Below, in pieces: positions 7,196 through 14,977 of a DNA stretch of 32,793 nucleotides. Below the pieces are notes generated by a model, which saw nothing but the letters and a program-made list of their open reading frames with translations, ran no database searches and had not been told where the DNA came from. Each line of letters begins with the position of its first letter. The first letter of the stretch is position 1. The stretch is from Candidatus Effluviviaceae Genus I sp. GTDB lineage: Bacteria > Joyebacterota > Joyebacteria > Joyebacterales > Joyebacteraceae. The translations under genes were made by a program, and so were the position numbers. The DNA lies in NCBI GenBank assembly GCA_016867725.1, contig VGIX01000020.1, positions 1 to 32,793 of the forward strand, written 5' to 3'.

Positions 7196-7751
7196 CCTGA
7201 TCCCCCACCACGAACAGCTTCCGCGACTCGAGCACGCGCAGGACGAAGTGATCGCCCGACTCCCGCCTCCGGCGGAGCTCGCCGGCGTCCATCACATGCG
7301 GGTTCACCTCATAACCGAGCCTCTCGGACGCACCGCTCAGCCGGCCGGAGACCGTCTTGAGCCCGACACCCGCGACGACCATGAGATCCACATCGCTCGC
7401 CGCGCCCTCTCCTCCCCGTGCGACTGAGCCGAACACCAAGGCCGCACCGATGCCCTTCCCCGCCGGGGCCTCGCGCAGCACCTCCACCAGACCCGACGTC
7501 TTGAGAACCAGGTTGGGGATATCCTCGTGGAGCGGATGGGCTGTGCTCGCGCCGCAGTACAGCCGGCTGCGGCCCCTGCGGGAGACCAGAAGCTCCGTCG
7601 CCTCGAGCTTCTTGACCTCCTACTGGACGGTCCCGACCGCAAGCCCGGAGCGCCGCTCGATCTCGCGCAGATGGGCCTCCCGCGCGGATACCCCATACAG
7701 GAGCCGGGAGATCTCAGCGCGGGCGCGGGACGGCAGCACGTCTGGAAGCAC
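7173..7751 (-). pseudogene. Winged-helix/MNT nucleotidyltransferase with premature stop (antitoxin of MNT-HEPN module)
   Basis: Read from GTG 7751, the frame gives a family N-terminus, VLPDVLPSRARAEISRLLYG, then a winged helix (HLREIERRSGLAVGTVQ). It stops at an in-frame TAG, codon 44 (7622-7620). The same frame continues after it with EVKKLEATELLVSRR, NLVLKTSGLVEVLREA and a complete nucleotidyltransferase motif GSVARG...SDVDL, ending at 7173. Relatives have Gln, Arg or Lys at the stop position, so a CAG to TAG change is the simplest explanation. A shorter product from an internal GTG at 7487 could still carry the nucleotidyltransferase half. TAG is used as a normal stop by other genes here (thiolase, ABC ATPase), so recoding is unlikely. 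Confidence 0.8.
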
Positions 7752-7759
7752 GGTCGCAT

Positions 7760-7778
7760 CGTATGGTCACGCCGTACG
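7760..7778. promoter_or_regulatory. Imperfect palindrome upstream of the MNT-HEPN remnant
   Basis: CGTATGG-TCACG-CCGTACG is a 7-5-7 inverted repeat with one mismatch, lying just upstream of the GTG of the MNT gene. Position and symmetry fit an operator for autoregulation by the winged-helix half of the MNT protein. No clear -10/-35 pair was identified beside it. Confidence 0.35.
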
Positions 7779-7831
7779 ATTGACCGGCGATGGCAGCCAA
7801 GAGCAGCCCCGCACAAAGTCAAGCGGTTCAC

Positions 7832-7860
7832 TTGACAATCCGCAGAAGCCGTGACAGCAT
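7832..7860 (+). promoter_or_regulatory. Promoter of the Rrf2-thiolation operon
   Basis: A perfect -35 TTGACA (7832-7837), 17-base spacer and a -10 candidate CAGCAT (7855-7860) lie just upstream of the Rrf2 gene. The weak -10 box fits a promoter that depends on, or is tuned by, a regulator. The start codon follows 18 bases after the -10 with an AGGGAG ribosome site, so the leader is very short. Confidence 0.5.
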
Positions 7861-7878
7861 CGGGGCACGGAGGGAGCC

Positions 7879-8337
7879 ATGAGGGTAACGACCAGGGGAC
7901 GCTACGGGCTGCGCGTGGTGATGGAGCTCGCAGCCTGCCGCGGCCGGGGTCCGATGACCGCAAGCGCCATCGCCAGGAACCAGGGCATCTCGGGCAAGTA
8001 CGTGCGCGTGCTCGCGGCCCGACTCGGCGCCGCGGGCATCGTGACGGCCGTGCGCGGACCGCGAGGAGGATACGCGCTGACTCGCGAGCCATCCGCGATC
8101 ACCGCGCGCGAGGTGGTGGCCGCGCTCGAGGGCCCGCTCGCCCCGGTCGCCTGCGTGCACGACGCCCTCTCGTGCCCAAGGTCGCGGCGGTGCGCCGCAC
8201 GCGACGTGTGGTGCGACGTGGCACGGGCGGTGGACGGAGTGCTCGCCTCGCTCACCATGGACGAGCTCGCCGCGCGGCACACGGTGAAGCAGCAGAGAGC
8301 GGCTCCAGGTCGCGACGCGCGAGGAGTCGAGAGTTGA
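7879..8337 (+). CDS. Rrf2-family (IscR-like) iron-sulfur transcriptional regulator
   Basis: 152 residues. It opens with the Rrf2 signature RVTTRGRYGLRVVMELA, then a winged helix with ISGKYVRVLAARL and a wing GPRGGYALTRE. Three cysteines, C92, C99 and C105 (ACVHDALSCPRSRRCAA), match the positions and near-identical spacing of the [2Fe-2S] ligands of IscR. It therefore probably senses Fe-S cluster or sulfur status. It is the first gene of an operon with two tRNA thiolation-type enzymes and faces a cysteine-synthase-like gene, so the likely targets are sulfur-supply genes, including its own promoter. The isc/suf genes themselves are not in the window. Confidence 0.9.
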   Translation: MRVTTRGRYGLRVVMELAACRGRGPMTASAIARNQGISGKYVRVLAARLGAAGIVTAVRGPRGGYALTREPSAITAREVVAALEGPLAPVACVHDALSCPRSRRCAARDVWCDVARAVDGVLASLTMDELAARHTVKQQRAAPGRDARGVES

Positions 8338-8369
8338 CGGCCGGGGCCGAGGGCGCCCGGGGAGGACCC

Positions 8370-9365
8370 ATGCGCGCGACGGCGATCGGCCTCCTCTCCG
8401 GGGGGCTCGACAGCACGCTGGCGATCTCGGCCGTGCTCGAACAGGGCATCGGGGTGCTCGCGCTGAACTTCGTCGGGCCGTTCTGCACGTGCAGCCCCCG
8501 CAGCCCCGGAGGCTGCCATCTGGCCTCTGAGGTGGCACGCACGCTCGGCGTCGAGATCAGGGTCGAGAACAAGGGCATGGAGTATCTTCGCATCGTCGAG
8601 AACCCGCGCTTCGGACATGGACGCGGGCTCAACCCGTGCATCGACTGCCGCATCTACATGCTCCGGCGGGCCGCGGCGCTCATGGAAGAGACGAGCGCCT
8701 CGTTCGTCGTGACCGGCGAGGTGCTGGCCCAGCGCCCGATGTCGCAGCATCGCCGCGCGCTCGACCTCATCGAGCGCGAGAGCGGCCTCGTTGGCAGGCT
8801 GCTCCGCCCGCTGTCCGCCCACCTGCTGGAGCCGACGATCCCGGAGCGGGAGGGCCTCGTGAACCGCGAGGCTCTCCTGGGCATCCGCGGCCGCAGCCGC
8901 GCGGCGCAGCTGGACCTCGCCCGGAAGAAGAGCATCGACGTCTTCGGTTGTCCGGCGGGCGGGTGCCTCCTGACCGACCCGATCATCGCGAGGCGGATGC
9001 GGGACCTGTTCGCCCGCTGCCCGGACTGGGGGGTCCGGGACGCGAAGCTCGCGACGATTGGACGCCACCTGCGGCTCCGCGAGGACCTGAAGGTCGTGCT
9101 CGGACGCAACCGCGAGGAGAACGAGCGTCTCGAAGGGCTCGCCGACGGGTTGCCCCGCGTCGAACTCAGGAGCGGCCCCGGCCCCACGGCCTTGCTCTGC
9201 GGCTCGTTCGCCCACGACAACCTCGCGACGGTGGCGGGGCTGCTCCTCTTCTTCGCCAGGAAGGCGAGGGCATCGGAGGCGGTCCTCACGCACAACGGCA
9301 CCACCGTGGTCTGTCCCCCTGGCAGACCAGTGACCCAGGACGAGGTCGCTCTGTGGACCATCTGA
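8370..9365 (+). CDS. MnmA-like PP-loop ATP pyrophosphatase with NFACT-R_2-like C-terminal domain
   Basis: 331 residues. The N-terminus carries the PP-loop LLSGGLDSTLA of adenylating thiouridylases. The central part has an unusual set of cysteines: FCTCSPRSPGGC, NPCIDC and FGCPAGGC, about seven in all, which could serve as persulfide carriers or Fe-S ligands. The last ~95 residues (VLGRNREENERLEGLADGL onward) resemble the NFACT-R_2-type domain found on this subgroup of MnmA-like proteins. Good GGAGGA site, ATG at 8370, 32 bases after the Rrf2 gene. It overlaps the following mnmA by 13 bases. Likely role is ATP-dependent sulfur transfer to tRNA or another acceptor, but the target is not known from sequence. 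Confidence 0.85.
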   Translation: MRATAIGLLSGGLDSTLAISAVLEQGIGVLALNFVGPFCTCSPRSPGGCHLASEVARTLGVEIRVENKGMEYLRIVENPRFGHGRGLNPCIDCRIYMLRRAAALMEETSASFVVTGEVLAQRPMSQHRRALDLIERESGLVGRLLRPLSAHLLEPTIPEREGLVNREALLGIRGRSRAAQLDLARKKSIDVFGCPAGGCLLTDPIIARRMRDLFARCPDWGVRDAKLATIGRHLRLREDLKVVLGRNREENERLEGLADGLPRVELRSGPGPTALLCGSFAHDNLATVAGLLLFFARKARASEAVLTHNGTTVVCPPGRPVTQDEVALWTI

Positions 9366-10465
9366 CCCGCTCGAGCCCGGAACCGGGGCCGCGCCGCATC
9401 GTCGTCGCCATGAGCGGCGGCGTGGACAGCAGCGTCGCCGCTCTGCTCCTCCGCGAGCAGGGGCACGACGTGATCGGCGTCACCCTGCGGCTTCAGAAGT
9501 GCCACGAGTCGGGGCCCACCAGGTCGTGTTGCAGCGCCGACGGCATCGCGCGGGCGCGGGCGGTGGCGGACCGGCTCGCCATCCGGCACTACGTGGTCTC
9601 GTGCGTCCGCGAGTTCGACGAGCGGGTGCTCCGGCCGGCGTGGAACGAGTACGCGGCGGGGCGCACGCCCAGCCCGTGCTTCCTCTGCAACGAGCGGATC
9701 AAGTTCGGCTTCCTGCGGAACTGGGCGCGTGACGCCGGCGCCTCGGCCGTGGCGACCGGCCACTACGCCCGCGTGCAGCGCGGGGCCGACGGCGCGGTCA
9801 GTCTCCTTCGGGCGCCCGACGCGGCGAAGGACCAGTCGTACTTCCTTGCCGGCCTGACGAGAGACCAGCTCGCGGCGGCCCTCTTCCCCGTCGGCGGCAT
9901 GTCGAAGTCCGACGTGCGCGCCCTCGCTCGGTCCGCCGGCCTCCCGTGCGCGGACGCCGGCGAGAGCCAGGACGCGTGTCTCGTCGCCCCCGGCATGACC
10001 TTCGCCGAGACGCTCCGCCTCCGTTTCGGCGCCGCCGAGGCCCCGGGCCCCATCGTGGACCGCGACGGCACGACGCTCGGCCGGCACGCCGGCATCCACC
10101 TCTACACCGTCGGCCAGCGGACCGGCCTCGGCATCGCGACGGGGAGGCCTCACTGGGTCGCCGCCATCCGCCGCGAGGATGCGGCCGTCGTCGTGACGGA
10201 CGACGAGCGCGACCTCGAGCGCTCGCGGATCATGGCTGGCGGGATGTCGTGGCTGGACGAGCCGCCCGAGGGGCGTTCCCTGCGCTGCGAGGTGCAGGTC
10301 CGCCACGGGAGCCCGGCGGTTCGCGCGCGCACGGAGATCGCGCCGGGGAACGAGACGCTGATCGTCACGGACCGCCCGGTCCGCGCGCCGGCGCCCGGCC
10401 AGGCGGCCGTGCTCTACGACGGGGAGTCCGTCCTGGGGCGGGGCTGGATCAGACAGGCGGCGTGA
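9353..10465 (+). CDS. mnmA: tRNA-specific 2-thiouridylase MnmA
   Basis: Forms 2-thiouridine at the wobble position of Lys, Glu and Gln tRNAs in the cytoplasm, using ATP and relayed sulfur. The PP-loop MSGGVDSS is at residues 20-27; GHYAR near 136, the KDQSYFL block and YTVGQRTGLGI are all present. The two expected cysteines are C112 in PCFLCNERIKFG and C209 in ESQDACLV. There is an extra Cys at 109 (CxxC), a variant seen in MnmAs suggested to carry an Fe-S cluster. I chose GTG 9353, which overlaps the previous gene and leaves the usual short lead before the PP-loop; ATG 9410 would begin right at the motif and is too short. 370 residues, normal length. Confidence 0.93.
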   Translation: MDHLTRSSPEPGPRRIVVAMSGGVDSSVAALLLREQGHDVIGVTLRLQKCHESGPTRSCCSADGIARARAVADRLAIRHYVVSCVREFDERVLRPAWNEYAAGRTPSPCFLCNERIKFGFLRNWARDAGASAVATGHYARVQRGADGAVSLLRAPDAAKDQSYFLAGLTRDQLAAALFPVGGMSKSDVRALARSAGLPCADAGESQDACLVAPGMTFAETLRLRFGAAEAPGPIVDRDGTTLGRHAGIHLYTVGQRTGLGIATGRPHWVAAIRREDAAVVVTDDERDLERSRIMAGGMSWLDEPPEGRSLRCEVQVRHGSPAVRARTEIAPGNETLIVTDRPVRAPAPGQAAVLYDGESVLGRGWIRQAA

Positions 10466-10475
10466 GCGGCGCGCC

Positions 10476-11606
10476 TCACTGCCTTCTCGGGCAGTGGGGC
10501 AGCGCGCCCTCTTCGGCGATGAACCTGGACGCCACGTCCTCGCACTCGCCCGGGTCGCAGCACGTGTAGCACACGCGCTTGAATGCGCGCACGCCGAGCA
10601 GCTTCACGTCGGGAGCGAGGAACCCGCGCTTGATCGGCTCCTCCCGCAGGAGGTCGGTCGTCAGGTACTTCTTGTTGTCGTCGGGGAAGACCGTGACGGC
10701 GACGGCGTCCGCACCGAGTTCCTCCTGGACCATGAGGGCCCCGAGGAAGTTCGCGCCGGACGAGATGCCGACGCCGAGCCCCAGCTCGCTCGCGAGCTTC
10801 TGCGCCATGAGGATGGCGTCGCCGTCGTCAACCGCGACCACGCTGTCGAGCGCGCTCAGATCCACGATGGGCGGGATGAACTCGTCCGAGATGCCCTGGA
10901 TCCGGTGGTGGCCCACCCGGCAGCCGGTCGAGAGCGTCGGCGAGCTTGCCGGCTCGAGCGGGTGGAGGCGGATCGAGGAACGCCTTTCCTTCAGATACCG
11001 GCCCGCTCCCATGATGGTGCCGCCGGTCCCGACGCCCGCCACGAAGGCGTCGGGGTGGAGAGAATGGAACCGGAGCTGCCACCAGATCTCCGGCCCGGTC
11101 GTCTCGTAGTGCGCCTCGACGTTGTCCTCGTTGGAGAACTGCCTCGGCAGGAAGACGCGCTCCCGCCCCGCGGCCAGCTCCTCGGCTCGCCGAATGCTCC
11201 CGACGAACCCGCCTTCCGCCGCGCTCACAGGGACCACCTCGGCGCCGAGGCTCCTGATGAGGCTCACGCGCTCCGCGCTCATCCAGTCAGGCATGAAGAT
11301 GACGACAGGGTGTCCGAGCGTGCGGCCGATCGCCGCGAAGGCGATGCCCGTGTTCCCGCTTGTCGCCTCGGCGATGAGGTCCCCCGGCCTGAGCGTGCCC
11401 CGCTCGTAGCCGCGCGCGACGATGTGGAACGCCATCCGGTCCTTGATGCTCCCGGTGGTGTTCAGGTGCTCGGCCTTCGCGTAGATCGTGCGCGCGCGTC
11501 CGCGGAAGGAGAACTCGATCGCGAGAAGCGGCGTGTTGCCGATCAGCGAGCGAAGTCCCTTCGTGCGGCTCTCGACGCGCTGCGACTCCGTGCGGGTTCG
11601 CATCAT
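10476..11606 (-). CDS. Cysteine synthase-like PLP enzyme with Cys-rich C-terminal tail
   Basis: 376 residues of fold-type II PLP enzyme. LIGNTPLL opens the domain, K55 in TTGSIKDR is the Schiff-base lysine, TSGNTG binds the substrate carboxylate, and GTGGTIMG is the PLP phosphate loop. It would make cysteine from O-acetyl- or O-phospho-serine and sulfide, or a related reaction. The last ~45 residues extend beyond usual Cys[16 protein letters not shown] and PHCPRR give five cysteines, a possible metal, Fe-S or persulfide site. Start: ATG 11606 with GGAGGG site; an upstream in-frame start at 11714 was rejected. Facing mnmA, it suggests local cysteine supply for tRNA thiolation. Confidence 0.88.
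   Translation of the reverse strand: MMRTRTESQRVESRTKGLRSLIGNTPLLAIEFSFRGRARTIYAKAEHLNTTGSIKDRMAFHIVARGYERGTLRPGDLIAEATSGNTGIAFAAIGRTLGHPVVIFMPDWMSAERVSLIRSLGAEVVPVSAAEGGFVGSIRRAEELAAGRERVFLPRQFSNEDNVEAHYETTGPEIWWQLRFHSLHPDAFVAGVGTGGTIMGAGRYLKERRSSIRLHPLEPASSPTLSTGCRVGHHRIQGISDEFIPPIVDLSALDSVVAVDDGDAILMAQKLASELGLGVGISSGANFLGALMVQEELGADAVAVTVFPDDNKKYLTTDLLREEPIKRGFLAPDVKLLGVRAFKRVCYTCCDPGECEDVASRFIAEEGALPHCPRRQ
10477..10496. terminator. Small hairpin between convergent genes
   Basis: CACTGCC-TTCTCG-GGCAGTG, a seven-base-pair stem with a six-base loop, lies right after mnmA and inside the last codons of the convergent cysteine-synthase-like gene. It could act as a bidirectional terminator. There is no run of T residues, so the call is weak. 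Confidence 0.35.
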
Positions 11607-11712
11607 CGTCCCTCCGGCAGCGCCGCTGCGATCCGGCACATCGACGACTCGGGCTTCGTGCCGCGCGCCCGGAAGCGCCCGATCCGGCGGCGCCGGGCGA
11701 CGGCGAGCCTCC

Positions 11713-11741
11713 ATGCTATCCCCCCGCGAGTTCCGCGTCCA
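11713..11741 (-). promoter_or_regulatory. Weak promoter candidate for the cysteine-synthase-like gene
   Basis: Minus strand TGGACG (11741-11736), 17-base spacer, TAGCAT (11718-11713). Each box matches consensus at four of six positions. It would give a leader of about 100 bases before the ATG at 11606. Confidence 0.3.
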
Positions 11742-11922
11742 GACCCGGGAGCGCCGGTCGGAACGGCTCGGCGGGTGCGGCGGAGGCTATCGTCTCCCGC
11801 CTGCGTGCTACATCAAGAGGCGGTGCAACTGCATCAGACAGCCGACCTCTCGAGCCGCATCAGGCCCAGTACGCCAGGCCATCGCCACCGCGCGCCTGCA
11901 CCGGATCCCGCCTGAGTCTCAG

Positions 11923-11951
11923 TTGATTGCCGTCGTCAAGTGTTGTAGATC
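11923..11951 (+). promoter_or_regulatory. Weak promoter candidate for the lipoprotein subtilase
   Basis: TTGATT (11923-11928), 17-base spacer, TAGATC (11946-11951), about 75 bases before the protease start codon. The -35 is good and the -10 only partial. Confidence 0.3.
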
Positions 11952-12026
11952 GTTGCTGTGGTGTCCCTGCACTGCGGCGCAAGCAGCCGCGTGCGCGAGT
12001 CAGACGCGACCGGAGGGCCAAGTGCC

Positions 12027-13739
12027 ATGAAGCGACTCGCGATGGTCGTTTGGATGGCGACCCTGCTTGCAGCGCTTGCAGGGTGCCGCGTCGAGATGCT
12101 GTCCTCGCCTTCGGAGATGTCGAGCGCCGGAGACGAGAAGGTCGTCATCGGTCAGGAGAACGTCATCCCGGGCCAGTACATCGTCGTGTTCAACGAGGGG
12201 ACCCGCGGCGTGCCTGATCTCGCCAACCGCCTGGTGGCCGCCCACGGAGGCGAGCTGCGGTTCACGTACCAGCACGCCATCCAGGGCTTCGCCGCCCGCC
12301 TCCCGGAGCAGGCCATCGAGGCGCTCAGGCAGAACCCCTTGGTCGACTACATCGAGGCCGACCAGACCGTCTGGGCCGTCCGTTCCCAGACGAACGCCAC
12401 CTGGGGCCTCGACCGCGTCGACCAGCGGCAGCTTCCGCTCGACGGCAAGTACCACTGGAACCAGACCGGCTCGGGCGTCACCGCCTACATCCTCGACACC
12501 GGCATCCGCTACTCGCACCAGGAGTTCGGGGGACGCGCGTCCTTCGGCTTCGACGCCTTCGGAGGAAACGGCAGCGACTGCAACGGGCACGGCACGCACG
12601 TGGCCGGGACCGTCGGCGGCGCGACGTACGGCGTCGCCAAGCAGGTTGCCCTTGTGTCGGTGCGCGTGCTCGACTGCAACGGGTCCGGCTCGGTGAGCGG
12701 CGTCGTGGCGGGTATCGACTGGGTGACGGCTCACTCCGCGAAGCCCGCCGTCGCGAACATGAGCCTGACGGGCAGCGCCAACACGACCCTCGACACCGCG
12801 GTGAGCAACTCCATCGCCTCCGGGGTCAGCTACGCCGTCGCGGCCGGCAACGGCAACTTCGCGGGCCGTCAGGACGACGCATGCAAGTACTCCCCCGCCC
12901 GAGTGCCCGAGGCGATGACCGTCAGCGCCACCACCAGCTCGGACGCGAAGGCTTCCTACGCCAACTACGGCAACTGCGTTGACTTCTTCGCGCCGGGATC
13001 GAGCATCACGTCCGCGTGGTACACAAGCGACACGGCGACCAATACGATCAGCGGAACCTCGATGGCCGCCCCCCACGCGGCAGGCGCGGCGGCGCTCTAC
13101 CTGGAGACGAACCCGGGGGCCACTCCGCAGCAGGTGCGGGACTTCCTCTACGACCAGACGACCAAGGGCATCGTGACGAAGTCGAGCACGACGAACAACC
13201 ACCTGCTCTACACGCTGTGGGGGAGCACGCCCCCGCCGTCCAACAACCCCCCGACGGCCGCGTTCACCTACACGACCTCGGAGCTCACGGCGTACTTCAC
13301 CGATCAGAGCACGGACACCGACGGCAGCGTGGTGGCGTGGGCGTGGAACTTCGGAGACGGAAGCACCTCGACCGCCCAGAACCCGACCAAGACGTACGCC
13401 TCGAGCGGAACGTACACGGTGTCGCTGACGGTGACGGACGACGACGGTGCGACGGGCTCCACGTCGAAGAGCGTCTCGGTCTCCAGCTCATCCGGCGGTG
13501 ACATCACTCTGAGCGCCGTGGGGTACAAGATCAAGGGCCGCCAATATGCGGACCTGACGTGGACTGGCGCGACCTCGACGAACATCGACATCTTCCGGAA
13601 CGGGACGAAGATCGCGACCGTCGCCAACAGCGGCTCCTACACGGACAACATCGGCGGGGTCGGAGGCGGCTCGTACACCTACCAGGTGTGTCAGGCTGGC
13701 ACGTCCACCTGTTCCAACACGGCGACCGTCACCTTCTGA
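12027..13739 (+). CDS. Lipoprotein subtilisin-like serine protease (proteinase K type) with PKD domain
   Basis: 570 residues. A lipoprotein signal ends LLAALAGC (acylated Cys 20), so the enzyme is probably membrane-anchored. Residues ~48-118 are an I9-type propeptide ([11 protein letters not shown]). The S8 catalytic triad is D157 (ILDTGI), H188 (NGHGTHVAG) and S345 (SGTSMAAPH), with oxyanion N275 in AAGNG; this spacing is that of proteinase K/aqualysin. A PKD domain (~410-488, NFGDGSTS and [14 protein letters not shown]) and an FN3-like C-terminal domain (~490-570) follow. The catalytic domain is rich in Asn, Ser and Thr and resembles secreted proteases of gamma-proteobacteria, which may indicate transfer. 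ATG 12027 has a GGAGGG site; an upstream start at 11958 would bury the signal peptide and was rejected. Confidence 0.92.
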   Translation: MKRLAMVVWMATLLAALAGCRVEMLSSPSEMSSAGDEKVVIGQENVIPGQYIVVFNEGTRGVPDLANRLVAAHGGELRFTYQHAIQGFAARLPEQAIEALRQNPLVDYIEADQTVWAVRSQTNATWGLDRVDQRQLPLDGKYHWNQTGSGVTAYILDTGIRYSHQEFGGRASFGFDAFGGNGSDCNGHGTHVAGTVGGATYGVAKQVALVSVRVLDCNGSGSVSGVVAGIDWVTAHSAKPAVANMSLTGSANTTLDTAVSNSIASGVSYAVAAGNGNFAGRQDDACKYSPARVPEAMTVSATTSSDAKASYANYGNCVDFFAPGSSITSAWYTSDTATNTISGTSMAAPHAAGAAALYLETNPGATPQQVRDFLYDQTTKGIVTKSSTTNNHLLYTLWGSTPPPSNNPPTAAFTYTTSELTAYFTDQSTDTDGSVVAWAWNFGDGSTSTAQNPTKTYASSGTYTVSLTVTDDDGATGSTSKSVSVSSSSGGDITLSAVGYKIKGRQYADLTWTGATSTNIDIFRNGTKIATVANSGSYTDNIGGVGGGSYTYQVCQAGTSTCSNTATVTF

Positions 13740-13764
13740 GGTGATGGCGCCGACGCACTGCAAG

Positions 13765-13798
13765 ACACGCGCGCCCCGGCTCTTGCCGGGGCGCGTGT
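13765..13798 (+). terminator. Rho-independent-type terminator of the protease gene
   Basis: A long G/C hairpin, left arm ACACGCGCGCCCCGGC, loop TCTT, right arm GCCGGGGCGCGTGT, with a two-base bulge on the left arm. It starts 25 bases after the protease stop and is followed by TCGTGTT. A real transcription end is likely. Confidence 0.75.
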
Positions 13799-13904
13799 TC
13801 GTGTTGCGCCGGGGTAGCACAGTCCAGGCTCTGGGGCAGCCCGTCTCACGTCGCCCGGCGCTTACGGGAGTCTCCTGCATCTCGTTGCCGCGGCCGGATC
13901 ATCC

Positions 13905-14291
13905 GTGAGTCGGGTCCGGCCACAGCTGTTGGCGTTCATCGTGTCGGGACGGATCGTCAGGACCGACTCGGTCCGGCGCCTCCTTGAGCCCGTCGAAAGG
14001 AAGCGCGCCCTGCGCGTGAGCTTCTCAAAGGCGCCGGGAGACCTCACGCGCGGCTTCTCCGAGTCCTTCCCGGAGCTCCGCGCGGAGTTCACGGGCGACG
14101 GTGCCCTCCGCGTCGAGTCGGACGAACCCGTCCGCGTCGGGCCGCTGATCCGGTTCCTCGAGGACCGCGGCGCCGAGGTGGTGGAGGCCCGCAGGGTGCG
14201 CCCGCCGCTCGAGGACGTCTTCGTGGAGATCACGGGGATCGAGGCCGACTCGATGCGCAGGGAGAAGGAGAAGAAGGGAGGCGGCCCGTGA
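13905..14291 (+). pseudogene. ABC transporter ATP-binding protein, C-terminal remnant
   Basis: Only the tail of an ABC-2 type ATPase remains. IVSGRIVRTDSVRRLLE corresponds to the segment after the H-loop, and LEDVFVEITG is the standard C-terminal end of such drug-export or polysaccharide-export ATPases. No Walker A, signature or Walker B motif is present, so it cannot hydrolyse ATP. The frame upstream stays open to about 13860 but shows no family sequence, so the 5' part has been lost. The stop overlaps the start of the permease remnant (GTGA), the arrangement of an intact operon. Confidence 0.7.
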
Positions 14292-14977
14292 GACTCTGGA
14301 CCGCCTTCCTGAGCATCCTCGGCAAGGACATGCGGACCTACTGCCTGAACCCGCCGAACGTCAGCTGGGGGATCATCTTCCCGCTGGCGTGGACGGGAAT
14401 GTCCTTCGTCCGGTCGGGAAGCGGCCTCGAGAGCATCCCGACGCTCCTCCCGGGAGTCGTGGCGGTCTCGGTGCTGCTCGGAACGACGTCCATGCTCGCG
14501 AAGACGAGCGGCGCGATCCTCTTCGGCATCGCCAACGCGTTCGTGCCGGTCGCGATGGCCGCTTTCCTTGCCGACCTGTCGGGGCTCGCCCGGGGGACCT
14601 TCCTGCCCGCGGTGGCGCTGATCGGGGTGGCATCCACGTTCCTCGGGCTCTTCGTCGCGGTCGCCGCGAGCGAGGTCTTCGAGGCCCAAACGTTCTCGGA
14701 CTTTCTGCGCTTCCCGATGATCTTCCTCTGTGGGCTCTTCTTCCCCATCGCGAAGCTGCCGGTGTTCCTCCGCCCCCTGTCGTACGCGCTGCCCCTCACC
14801 TACGGCGCCGACCTCCTGCACGGGAGCGTGCACGGCGCCCACTCCATGCCGTTCGCCCTCGACCTCGCGGTCCTCGGCGCCTTCTGCATCGCGCTCTTCG
14901 CGGCAAGCCTTGTCAACATCAGGCGGAAGTGGATCGCCTCGACCGGGGCGCTCCACGACCGGGGCGCTCCGCCGGCG
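14288..14977 (+). pseudogene. ABC-2 type permease with internal deletion and lost stop codon
   Basis: The frame encodes a recognisable ABC-2 permease: LLPGVVAVSVLLGTTSML, then GAILFGIANAFVPV, a long hydrophobic region, FPMIFLCGLFFPIAKLP and LPLTYGADLL, up to about RRKWIA at 14938. In intact relatives ~25 residues (the FE.R..TFE.LL.SP region) stand between TSM and the GK.GGAIFG segment. Here TSMLAKTSGAILFG joins them directly, so there is an in-frame deletion. The frame then finds no stop and runs to 16063, antisense to the TolB-like gene, so the natural 3' end is also gone. Coordinates here stop at the end of the antisense gene. With its ATPase truncated the system is dead. Confidence 0.65.

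Larger units (their letters stand above)
11607..12026. other. Intergenic region between divergent cysteine-synthase-like and protease genes
   Basis: About 420 bases with no gene I can support. Frames that cross it are extensions of neighbours with poor composition. It holds the two candidate promoters listed separately and otherwise no repeat or RNA gene that I recognise. Confidence 0.6.

Noticed and set aside
7173-7751. TAG readthrough or recoding (for example pyrrolysine) in the MNT gene
   Set aside because: TAG is a normal terminator of other genes here and the adjoining HEPN gene is also broken, so decay is simpler.
11607-11714. Upstream start of the cysteine-synthase-like gene at 11714
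   Set aside because: The added residues are Arg/Pro-rich with no family match, and the ATG at 11606 has a GGAGGG site.
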